The notes under the pieces were generated by a model. The model saw only the letters and a list, made by a program, of their open reading frames with translations. It did not search any database and was not told the DNA's origin. A stretch of 64,000 nt of DNA. Origin: Vibrio furnissii CIP 102972 (GTDB taxonomy: Bacteria; Pseudomonadota; Gammaproteobacteria; Enterobacterales; Vibrionaceae). Location: NCBI RefSeq assembly GCF_000176175.1, contig NZ_ACZP01000010.1, positions 18,946 to 82,945 of the forward strand, in the 5' to 3' direction. Position numbers and translations under genes: made by a program. Below are positions 1-7,897 of this stretch, in pieces (within the stretch, counting starts at the first letter, position 1; each line of letters starts with the position of its first letter).

Positions 1-996
1 AGGAAGCGCTGTGGCACTAAGTGCCCGTGTATATTCTGAAGATGATTGTTGCAACATGCCCTTCAGAGCTGAACCGGAAAAAGCGCTTACGTAACCAACA
101 CCTGCTGATAATGTTGTGTCAATAACGGTATCGATAGCCGCTTCCGATAGCTCTTTATTGCCACTACTTACAGCAATTAAGTTGGTAATCAGCGAAATGG
201 AGCCTCCGATAGCAACACCAAACTTTGCTCCTTCAACACCAGCTTTATGACTAGTACGAACTATATCCTTTGCTGTCATCTTGTTGGGTTCTAAACGATA
301 CTGCATCGCTTCGTCTGACGTTAGTTTCGAATCGGAAATCTTCTTCTCTAATTCATTGTAGTTATTAGCTACTTGTTCTTTTTGATCGGCTAGTTGAATA
401 TTCCCATTTTCTCTTAACCTATTAGCCTGTTCTCTTAATTTAGTTGCTCGCTCTCTGCAGATATCTTTTGCTCTTTCTACTTGATTCGTTGGTAACTGTA
501 ATTCATCTACTTCCAAGTATCTTGAAAGATCATTTTTACCAGACTTGTTGCTACCATCCGCAATTTTATTGAGTAGTGTTCCGAGTTTGTCGTCTCCAAC
601 GAACTTCATTTGTGCTGTGGACTCAACTGAGCCGTCTAACAGCTCAACAATATCAACTACAGGATCATTTTTTCCGAAAGAAGGTACATCCTCAGACCTT
701 GAATATCTTGCTTTACTGCCCTCAATAATACTTTGAGCATTCTTTCGGCTAGTTGATGCAATTTCAGCCGAATATCCCGCTTGTTGTTTGAGGTTTTGTT
801 CAACAAATTCGCAGTTAACTTTGGATTGTGAGACCTTTATCAGTGAACGATCAGAAAAAACTCCCGATTCATGATCAACTCCACGAAGTCCTTTAAGAAA
901 CTCAGCAGTGGCCGAACCAAACTTAGACACAGTGTCTACGTTACTTAGTCCGATAGCTGTGTTTACTTGATTGCGACGATCCCTTTTATAAGTCAT
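1..996 (-). CDS. unrecognised protein downstream of WYL regulator (3' end outside window)
   Basis: I do not recognise this protein. The reverse strand is open for 332 codons from an ATG at 996 to the window edge, so the C-terminus is missing. The N-terminal part is polar. The middle is rich in Glu, Lys, Arg and Gln and looks coiled-coil. The last visible 80 residues contain two Gly/Ala-rich hydrophobic stretches (around VAIGGSISLITNLIAV and TLSAGVGYVSAFSG) that could enter a membrane. Its first 11 bases overlap the end of the upstream WYL regulator gene, so the two are almost certainly co-transcribed and translationally coupled. A regulator paired with a protein having membrane-active segments is a common layout in defence modules, but function is inference only. 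Confidence 0.6.
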   Translation of the reverse strand, partial: MTYKRDRRNQVNTAIGLSNVDTVSKFGSATAEFLKGLRGVDHESGVFSDRSLIKVSQSKVNCEFVEQNLKQQAGYSAEIASTSRKNAQSIIEGSKARYSRSEDVPSFGKNDPVVDIVELLDGSVESTAQMKFVGDDKLGTLLNKIADGSNKSGKNDLSRYLEVDELQLPTNQVERAKDICRERATKLREQANRLRENGNIQLADQKEQVANNYNELEKKISDSKLTSDEAMQYRLEPNKMTAKDIVRTSHKAGVEGAKFGVAIGGSISLITNLIAVSSGNKELSEAAIDTVIDTTLSAGVGYVSAFSGSALKGMLQQSSSEYTRALSATALP

Positions 997-2041
997 CAGA
1001 AATCCCTATATTTTGATTTTCAATGGCGTGATACCTTGAGAGTTGAGATTCAAGACAAGAGACTATTTGATTTTTCAATTCAATCGGGCTTAAAACGGTG
1101 ATTTCATTGTTCAAACTAAATATCCACCATAGTGTTTCTTTATTATTGGGAACCTTAACCCTCAATCGATATTGCTCAGAGGTACCTTCTATTGTGGTAA
1201 TTTCTTGGCTATCGTTAATTATATTTTCCTGAAGACTAAAGGCTAGATCGCTAGAAATGTTAGCGACAAGCTCTTGCTGAACTTCATTAGGCTGACTCCA
1301 AGACAATGCACCAGATTGAATATAATCATCTAAATTAAAACCATCTGGAATGACCGCAGGAGATTGCAATACAATTGCTTGACGAAATCGACGCAAAGCA
1401 TAAATAGTTGGGGCGGTGTACCCATGCGCCACAGCAACTAAGTACGAATGCCTTGATTTATTAACAATGCCTAATGGACTTAAAACTAACTCTCTCTCTT
1501 CTGATTTTTTTCTACTGTAATATTTAACCGAAACTTGTGTATCCTTCAGTAGAGAGGTAGTTAATGCTTCCCAAATGTCAGCATTAATATATTGAGGGGC
1601 ATATTGCAGACCATCAGGTACAACCCTAATTTTATCCTGCCATCTGCTGAGTTCGTTTTGTTGCAAAGCACTCAATAGCTTCTTAGACCTATTCGTCTCT
1701 CTAGATATTAAGGAAAATGCAGAACTGGGAAGCTGTTGCATCAAAACAGGCTCTGCTAGAGTAAGCGCTAAAGCAGTAACCGTTTCGGTCGACGGTGTAG
1801 AGCAAACAAAACCGACATCAAGACTCCATCGATATGGCTTATATGTATCATCAACAACGATAGGAAATAATGATGAGAGCTTATTTAGATCTCGTTGTAT
1901 CGTTCGTTCTGACGCTTCATAGCCACTTTCTAACAATCTTTCAATTAATGTAGAAGTCGCGATCCTCCCTGGTAGCTTAGGAAGAAGCTGAATTATTTTC
2001 AGTTGTCTCAACAAAGGATCTTTAGCTAGTGCCATACGCAT
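986..2041 (-). CDS. WYL-domain transcriptional regulator (HTH_11-WYL-WCX type)
   Basis: This is a 351-residue regulator. Residues about 5-75 form a winged helix-turn-helix with the typical ERTIQRDLNKLSS recognition segment. Residues about 165-225 match a WYL domain (KYYSRKKSEE, SPLGIVNKSRHSYLVAVA, YALRRFR), and the rest fits a C-terminal extension. WYL regulators such as CapW and BrxR bind palindromic operators and respond to nucleic-acid or nucleotide ligands during phage infection. That is family knowledge, not shown here. A perfect palindrome lies 35 bases upstream of the start. The gene overlaps the next one by 11 bases. No convincing ribosome binding site is seen, and the third codon is also ATG, so the start may be off by two codons. 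Confidence 0.85.
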   Translation of the reverse strand: MRMALAKDPLLRQLKIIQLLPKLPGRIATSTLIERLLESGYEASERTIQRDLNKLSSLFPIVVDDTYKPYRWSLDVGFVCSTPSTETVTALALTLAEPVLMQQLPSSAFSLISRETNRSKKLLSALQQNELSRWQDKIRVVPDGLQYAPQYINADIWEALTTSLLKDTQVSVKYYSRKKSEERELVLSPLGIVNKSRHSYLVAVAHGYTAPTIYALRRFRQAIVLQSPAVIPDGFNLDDYIQSGALSWSQPNEVQQELVANISSDLAFSLQENIINDSQEITTIEGTSEQYRLRVKVPNNKETLWWIFSLNNEITVLSPIELKNQIVSCLESQLSRYHAIENQNIGISDDL

Positions 2042-2075
2042 ACCGCAATTGACTTAAGGATTAATCACACTCTAC

Positions 2076-2110
2076 CACCTAGATGCGACAAATCATGTCG
2101 CATCTAGGTG
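2076..2110. promoter_or_regulatory. perfect 15-bp palindrome, likely operator of the WYL regulator
   Basis: The left arm CACCTAGATGCGACA (2076-2090) is exactly mirrored by 2096-2110 across a 5-base spacer. It sits 35 bases upstream of the WYL gene start, where a promoter would lie. No T-run follows on either side, so a terminator is unlikely. Autoregulation by the WYL protein is the simplest reading. Control of the divergent ABC-3C operon 475 bases away is possible but less likely. Confidence 0.65.
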
Positions 2111-2264
2111 CCAATAGAGATTACTAAAATACGAGCTTGCAGTAAGTTACTGTCTTCACAGTATGCAACAGATGTATTAGGATAGTTTTAGTTGACCGCT
2201 GCTGTTACCTATAAACGTTTAATGAAGGCTTAGAGCTCGACACTTAGCTAAAAAACATTGAAGC

Positions 2265-2290
2265 GCTGGCTTAACCGAGGTTAAGCCAGC
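2265..2290 (+). repeat. perfect 12-bp inverted repeat, possible weak terminator
   Basis: GCTGGCTTAACC (2265-2276) is mirrored by 2279-2290 with a two-base loop. Only a short mixed T/A tract follows. It could end a short transcript coming from 2110-2260 or be a second protein-binding site. Confidence 0.45.
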
Positions 2291-2584
2291 TTTGAATTAA
2301 TTCACCTCTACTTAATTCACTTGAACGCATAATACGATATACATCATTGCTCAGATGACACTTTTCTCATATCCTTCGTAAAGTTTTCATTTTGAATCAA
2401 CAACAAACACTTCAACCAACAACAAAAAGTGTTAGCTAATCTATCGGAACCAGTTGAAGTGGTTAAACAGATACAGAAAATTGAAGCGGTACATGGGATA
2501 TTCAAATATAACTCCATAATTTTTATATCTATGAAATACCCACTCTGAACCCGCCCTTCCAAGACCAGCTCTTAAGGAGGAAAT

Positions 2585-3712
2585 ATGAGTGACGGTCAAA
2601 CCAAAAATGCAGCGTTAACAACCGCATTAGCCTTCCACTACCAAGTAATGATTGGCTTGGATAAGTGCTTCTCACTTGATGAGGGACAATCGGTTTGGTT
2701 CGAAAAGGACGGTGACGTTAGTCTGATTTCAATAGATGCCTTGACATCTATACAAACCGAAGTGAAAGACTACTCAGCCCCACTCACTGACCACCACGAG
2801 AATCTTTGGAAAACAATCAAAAACTGGCTGGCACCAGACTTTGATCATACACAATATGGTGTGTTAATGCTCCATACTACCCAAGCATTTGGCGCATCAA
2901 CTCGCCTAAAGAACTGGAATGCTGAACCAGTAGAAAAGCGGCTGGAGATTCTAAAAGACATTTTTTCAGAACGCTCCCAAGAACAGCTGAATGCAAAACA
3001 ACCCTCAGAAATAGTCAAGTTACAAAAAGCAGTAATGACATCTGACAAGACGCTGTTAGAAAACGTGCTCAGTAAAGTCACTTTATATACAGAAGCTGAT
3101 AATGAGCAAGCTTTAAAGAAGCGGATATTGTCTAAACCGGTAGGTATTCCTAAAAATAACTTGAATAGTTACCTTCATGGGCTTGTCGGTTTTGTATATG
3201 CGCAGTCAACGCAGAAATCTTGGAGAATTAAATACGAAGAATTTTCAGCGAAATGCGAAGAGTTAACATCTCTTCTTTGTAAAAAGGAATTCACCTTTCC
3301 TGTTTTTTCAGGCTATGAAGCCTCTGACCTAGATGTTGAATCGTACAAAGATAAAGCATTCGTACAAAAAATTTCTGAGATCGAGCATCATGAAATGATA
3401 CCTGAAGCCGTCGGTAATTGGATTGAATTTCAAAATTCACTACTTGAAGAACTTGATGAATCAGCACTCTATAAAGACAAAACTGTTACTTATCAAAACC
3501 AATTGGTTAAAAAATATAAGCTCGCCTACTCAAGTGCACAATTAGAAGCAACGGATGCAATTAGAAGCTCAAAATTGCTTTACAACAGAACCATAGGTGA
3601 ACACCCGTTAAACATGGGCAATGATATTCCACCAATTGAGTATAAGAATGGTTTATTACATGACGCAATGGATGATGAGAAGCGAAACTTAAAGTGGAAG
3701 GTTGAGCCATGA
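2585..3712 (+). CDS. ABC-3C system effector, predicted PD-(D/E)XK-type nuclease
   Basis: This is the first gene of a three-gene operon, 375 residues, with a perfect AAGGAGG ribosome binding site. The N-terminus carries a nuclease-like pattern: FHYQ (about 17-20), then FEKDGDV (39-45), then TEVK (58-61). This resembles the YQ / GDDV / QVK signature of Cap4/DUF4297-type dsDNA endonucleases. The remaining 300 residues are helical and unrecognised and would contact the partner proteins. It overlaps the next gene by four bases (ATGA). In described ABC-3C systems this position holds the effector. The identity as a nuclease is inferred from the motif pattern only. Confidence 0.7.
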   Translation: MSDGQTKNAALTTALAFHYQVMIGLDKCFSLDEGQSVWFEKDGDVSLISIDALTSIQTEVKDYSAPLTDHHENLWKTIKNWLAPDFDHTQYGVLMLHTTQAFGASTRLKNWNAEPVEKRLEILKDIFSERSQEQLNAKQPSEIVKLQKAVMTSDKTLLENVLSKVTLYTEADNEQALKKRILSKPVGIPKNNLNSYLHGLVGFVYAQSTQKSWRIKYEEFSAKCEELTSLLCKKEFTFPVFSGYEASDLDVESYKDKAFVQKISEIEHHEMIPEAVGNWIEFQNSLLEELDESALYKDKTVTYQNQLVKKYKLAYSSAQLEATDAIRSSKLLYNRTIGEHPLNMGNDIPPIEYKNGLLHDAMDDEKRNLKWKVEP

Positions 3713-4173
3713 GCAGTATTATCGATGCACTGTACGAATTAAAATACAACCCGTTTGAATATGGGGCCTTCCTCGCTTCGTTTTACACAACTATAGATGA
3801 ATGTGAAAATAATCTTCTACTCGCCCCTCTGGTAATCCCTCTGTGCAGTCATCCTGTTTTTGGTGAAAAAATTTCACGTGCTGTATTTGGTATTAGAAAG
3901 CAAAGCTCTATTTGGTCTATTTTTGATGACAGAACTCAACTCTATGATCTACAAGAACGTATAGACGGATTTCAAGAACTAACTGAGCAATCTATTCACT
4001 ACTGCTTAATCAATGATTGGCTGTCAATAGATGCACAAAATTTATCCCTCCGCACATGCGATAATTTTGATGTAGCCTTCACCAACAAGAAAAATGCAGA
4101 AAAACTAGGGCGGCTATTTAGCGGTCAATCAGTACTCGATATTTACGCGTTTTTGGGAGTAAAACCGCGATGA
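3709..4173 (+). CDS. ABC-three-component system middle component
   Basis: This small 154-residue protein sits between the effector and the ATPase, with ATGA overlaps on both sides. The opening KYNPFEYGAFLASFY, the hydrophobic segment LLAPLVIPLCSHP and the late KNAEKLGRLFSG follow the layout of middle-component proteins in ABC-3C systems. These are thought to bridge effector and ATPase. Its length is normal for the family. No catalytic motif or membrane segment is evident. Confidence 0.75.
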   Translation: MSSIIDALYELKYNPFEYGAFLASFYTTIDECENNLLLAPLVIPLCSHPVFGEKISRAVFGIRKQSSIWSIFDDRTQLYDLQERIDGFQELTEQSIHYCLINDWLSIDAQNLSLRTCDNFDVAFTNKKNAEKLGRLFSGQSVLDIYAFLGVKPR

Positions 4174-6194
4174 AAACATTAATTCATGAAATTGGCGTTA
4201 TTGATAAGCAAGGAAATAAACATCCGGTTAATTTTAAAAAGGGGCTAAATGTCGTTACTGGTAAGTCATCTACAGGTAAAAGTGCCTTAATTGAAATTTT
4301 TGACTATTGCTTTGGTAGTGATGAAAATACTATCCCCAAAGGCGTCATTACCACTAGCGCTGCAATTTATTATGTTGTGTTTGCTGTGAACGAACAAAAT
4401 CTAGTGCTCGCACGAGATCCTGAGATCACAACGAAAGCCTTCTTTCGTCGCATAGAGTCATTCGACTCTAATGATATTAATCACGATTATTTTAATAGTC
4501 GCTACTTTCGCCCGTTAGCCGAGTTTAAAAAATATCTAACGAGTTTGTTCTTAGATGTCGATGATGTCGATGAGTCATTAGAAGCCAGGAGCATGCGTGG
4601 CAAAAAAGCTGCCACTCCATCTATACGCAGCTTTTCATCGTTTATGCTTCAGCATCAGAACCTTGTTGCCAATAAACATGCTTTGTTTTATCGATTTGAT
4701 GAAAAAGAAAAACGAGATCAAGCAATTGAACATACAAAAATCTTCTTAGGACTCGTCGACCAAAGGTTTTTTCACTTATCACAAGAAAAAGAACGATTAA
4801 ACACGGAAGTTAGGCGTTTAGAACGCCAGAAAGAGACAAACAAGCGAACTTCCGAACGCTATGCACAAAACATTGGTCCAGTATTGAGCCTATTGTACGC
4901 GTCAATGGGCTTTAAAGAACAACCGCTACCACTGGAAAAAATACTCTTACACCCACAAGATGCCAAAGATCAGCTTGATCGCATCATTGTACCAGAAAGA
5001 ATTAATCATAATTCAGATGCAGCAACCCTACACTACAACAATCTCAAACAAACTCGTAACAACACAACAGCAGAGCTAAGAAAATTACATCGCCAAGCAG
5101 CCTCAATTAAAAAGCATATCCAAGAAGAAGAACGTTTTGTTGAAAACGTGAAGAAGTTTAGCTCACCTAAACACGTTCACATATCCGCTTCTGTCTGTCC
5201 ATTTTGTCATACGGAACATAACACTCTTCAACAAAGTGCAGAAAAGTTGCAGCAAGCGATAACCAAGGTATCAGGTAACCTTGCACAAGCCCGTCCTATG
5301 AAAGCAAAGTTTGAATCGTCATTAGTCGATGTGAAACGTAATATTGAAACTGTAGGTAAGACATTAACCGAATTAAACCAGCAAATAGATAAAATTGAAA
5401 AATCAGAAAAGCAGCTTGCTGAACAGAAAAGCCTTTATGAAAATATTCTGATGCAGAAAGCTACGTTATTTTCTCATCTTGATTCCCTCAACATGGCTGA
5501 TGACTTGAACCTTGAAAAAGAAATTAAAGAGATACGTAAGCAGCTACTAACTATCACTAGTGATCTAAAAAAATACAACGTTCAACGAGGATTAGAAAAC
5601 GCCTCAGCTAAAGTAAACGAATATATGGCTGATATTGGCCGTCATTTCGAGTTTGAATCGAGCTATAAACCGATCAATCTTCATTTTTCATTCGAAACGT
5701 TCGACCTGTATCATTTGACGCCTAAAAAAGAAAGAATCTACTTGAGATCAATGGGAAGTGGTGCAAACTGGCTGTACTGTCATGTAACGCTATTTTTAGC
5801 ACTGCATAAATATTTTGTTGAACTAGGTAATAAATGTGCTATCCCGTCAATACTGTTTTTTGACCAACCAACTCAAGTCTACTTTCCTAACTTCAGTCGT
5901 GACAACTCAGAATCTTTTGAGGAGCAAAAAGAACAGGAAACGAGACAGAGGACCAAAAAAGAAAGACCTGTCGACGAAGATATCAAAGCAGTTGAAAACC
6001 TGTTCAGTCAAATATCCATTTATTGCAATGAACTTGAGTTGAAATATGGGTTTAGCCCACAGATCATCTTAACGGATCACGCAGATAATTTAACGCTGTC
6101 TAACGGTGTTTCATTTAACTCTTTAGTAAACAGCAACAGATGGCGCTCTAGAGGATTGATTGAGCCAGTGCCAACAACAGCGGAAATTATCTAA
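4170..6194 (+). CDS. ABC-3C ATPase, DUF3732-type, Rad50-like
   Basis: This 674-residue SMC/Rad50-like ATPase has a Walker A, TGKSSTGKSAL, at about 30-40. A long coiled coil runs over residues 200-490 with a CPFC pair at 343-346, reminiscent of a zinc-hook CxxC. The signature region is SMGSGANW (about 527-534). The Walker B segment is ILFFDQPTQV, with D565 followed by Gln instead of the usual Glu, as I recall for DUF3732 proteins. A TDHADNL switch lies near the C-terminus. It is the third gene of the operon and is followed by a strong terminator. It probably senses an invader or DNA state and licenses the effector. Confidence 0.85.
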   Translation: MKTLIHEIGVIDKQGNKHPVNFKKGLNVVTGKSSTGKSALIEIFDYCFGSDENTIPKGVITTSAAIYYVVFAVNEQNLVLARDPEITTKAFFRRIESFDSNDINHDYFNSRYFRPLAEFKKYLTSLFLDVDDVDESLEARSMRGKKAATPSIRSFSSFMLQHQNLVANKHALFYRFDEKEKRDQAIEHTKIFLGLVDQRFFHLSQEKERLNTEVRRLERQKETNKRTSERYAQNIGPVLSLLYASMGFKEQPLPLEKILLHPQDAKDQLDRIIVPERINHNSDAATLHYNNLKQTRNNTTAELRKLHRQAASIKKHIQEEERFVENVKKFSSPKHVHISASVCPFCHTEHNTLQQSAEKLQQAITKVSGNLAQARPMKAKFESSLVDVKRNIETVGKTLTELNQQIDKIEKSEKQLAEQKSLYENILMQKATLFSHLDSLNMADDLNLEKEIKEIRKQLLTITSDLKKYNVQRGLENASAKVNEYMADIGRHFEFESSYKPINLHFSFETFDLYHLTPKKERIYLRSMGSGANWLYCHVTLFLALHKYFVELGNKCAIPSILFFDQPTQVYFPNFSRDNSESFEEQKEQETRQRTKKERPVDEDIKAVENLFSQISIYCNELELKYGFSPQIILTDHADNLTLSNGVSFNSLVNSNRWRSRGLIEPVPTTAEII

Positions 6195-6250
6195 CGGGCC
6201 ACTTTACCAATTGGTGTGTACTCACTTCTGTAAACAATTAGCATCTACAA

Positions 6251-6290
6251 AGTGACGGGAACCTTGTGGTTCCCGTCACTTTATTTTTTT
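6251..6290 (+). terminator. rho-independent terminator of the ABC-3C operon
   Basis: A 13-bp perfect stem (AGTGACGGGAACC, 6251-6263, with 6268-6280) and a four-base loop are followed by TTATTTTTTT. It closes the ABC-3C operon cleanly, 56 bases after the stop codon. Confidence 0.9.
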
Positions 6291-6301
6291 ATTCAAAATA
6301 G

Positions 6302-6826
6302 CTAAGCATATTTCGACGCAGACAACGGCACTACATTGGCAACCGTCAGAGATTGCAACTTCTCGCCCCAAGCTTGCAGTACCACTAACTGCTCTTCAAG
6401 GTAATCGTGATGGTTGTATACCTGCAACATGCCTGGTAGCTGGTGGCCAACAGTCTTTTCAATCGCCACAATATCTAACCCCATTTCACTGCAACGACTG
6501 ATAAAGGTGCGGCGCAGATCGTGTGGTGAGAAACACTCAAAATCATCCGGTAAATTACGTTTGATTAGCGCGCGTACTGCTGCGGGTTCTTGAACCTTAT
6601 CAACCAAAAGCTGAGGCCAAACAAGCTTCCATTTGCTTGGTACGCTCTCATGTTGATCTTTAAGAGGTCGCTGCAGGTAATCGCTTAATGATACTTTCCG
6701 ACTTTCCTGGCTCTTGGTGCGGTATACCTCTGAACTGGCAGGTAGCAACCATATCTTCTCTTGCAAATCTACTTCACTCCAGCGCATTTCAAGCACGGCA
6801 CTAATACGTTGCCTAAACCCAATCAT
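6302..6826 (-). pseudogene. truncated tyrosine recombinase (integrase C-terminal domain)
   Basis: These 174 residues match only the catalytic half of a P4-type integrase. An Arg-I region is seen around RISAVLEMRWSEVDL, then HDLRRTFISR, GHQLPGM and the tyrosine in VYNHHDYLEE. The N-terminal arm-binding and core-binding domains (about 200 residues) are missing. The frame continues upstream of 6826 without any integrase-like sequence, so the gene was cut by a rearrangement. It probably has no activity, but marks an island boundary or a past insertion. Confidence 0.85.
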
Positions 6827-7897
6827 TAGGTAACGCCCCCTCTTACACCGAGTTTTGCCTAAAAAACATAAAGCCTCTTATCAAAGAGTAAGACGAGATG
6901 GTATTGGCTGTTGGACTCACACGCCTAACCCAAACATAGCGAATGACCGTTTGATGATATTGGAGAGGTCTGTGCTTAAACACAACTCATTGGGTCTCAT
7001 GACTTTAAGGAATGAAAGAAATGATGGAACACTTCAGAGCAATCGCCATCGAAATTGCTTTGGAAGTGTAAATCTAGGTGCGCGACAGTAAGTCTGGAGT
7101 ATTGTAATGTGATCTAGCCGAGATTTTTCTTAAATCACTCTGATTTTGAAAGAACAACTCTATTGGTTTTATCCTGATGTACCACCAAATGTACCAATAG
7201 ATAATATTCAAACCATTTAATTAATTACTTAACAATAAGTTACAGGATAAAGTTGAGTCTGGGAGGGCCACCAAATTCTAGAAGGCTCGTAGAGAAATCT
7301 ACGGGCCTTTGTCTTTTCTGACCCGGTCGATATTCAGTCCCTTTTCTCTAAACAATGGCTACTTCCGGTAAGCTCTAGTTCATTCAGTCAGTAGAAACAC
7401 GCATGTCTTCACCACAGCGATGTATTTCCTAATTCAGAGTGATATCTACCATCAACCCCCCTTTCTCATCTGTACAGCGCGAATCTGGCATGAATCTGAG
7501 TTAAGAGTTGAGTCAGTCGAATGGGATGGAATGACCATCGACGACGACGGCAAACCGGACGGAAAACCTAAATAGGAAATTTATATTAGGGTTCGTGTCC
7601 AGCTCGGTATCTAGCCAAAATCAAAGCTAAAGACCGGACCGACGACGCCGTCGCGATAATTACAGAAACGACATCATGCAGGAAGTTAGGCAAGATAAGC
7701 CTTAGAGAGAGATTTCCGAGCCAGTCTGGTGTGACCGACTCTGCGATCTAGGATTTTGATTGGGGTTGGTGTACGGGGAAGTGAGTGGATTGTTGAAAAG
7801 TGACTGTTCTCTTTATCTAAATGGTAATTTGAGCGATAAATAAACTGTACTTTGTGATAACATCTTACCAAATTAGATGAAGTGCAATTTGATCAGC
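6827..7897. other. 1.07-kb gene-poor junction region
   Basis: No convincing intact gene is present. It holds a tRNA-3'-end-like string (GGGAGGGCCACCA, near 7261-7273) with a strong terminator right behind it. There is also a possible coding remnant ending at 7575 (frame reading RIWHESELRVESVEWDGM). Several short frames here have no ribosome binding site or family resemblance. It looks like scar tissue between two acquired modules. Confidence 0.5.
7284..7318 (+). terminator. rho-independent terminator behind a CCACCA string
   Basis: GGCTCGTAG (7284-7292) pairs with CTACGGGCC (7299-7307, with G-U pairs) and is followed by TTTGTCTTTT. It stands 10 bases after GGGCCACCA, an arrangement typical of the end of a tRNA or tmRNA gene. 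No complete tRNA can be folded from the sequence before it. Confidence 0.75.

Larger units (their letters stand above)
2042..2584. other. 543-base intergenic region between divergent regulator and ABC-3C operon
   Basis: The region is AT-rich and holds the operator-like palindrome at 2076-2110 and a second perfect inverted repeat at 2265-2290. No convincing gene was found. A 39-codon GTG-initiated frame at 2429-2548 has no ribosome binding site. The promoter of the ABC-3C operon should lie in the right half. A strong Shine-Dalgarno (AAGGAGG) sits just before the ATG at 2585. Confidence 0.6.

Noticed and set aside
2429..2548. 39-codon plus-strand frame with GTG start (QIQKIEAVHGIFKYNS)
   Set aside because: Composition is protein-like, but no Shine-Dalgarno and no family; more likely chance or a relic.
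2344..2562. 72-codon reverse frame upstream of the ABC-3C operon
   Set aside because: No ribosome binding site, odd composition, and it would occupy the promoter region.
6855..7091. 78-codon frame after the integrase fragment
   Set aside because: No ribosome site, no similarity, and lies in a scarred junction.
7257..7282. Complete tRNA gene ending in GGGCCACCA
   Set aside because: No T-arm or acceptor pairing can be made with the bases before it.
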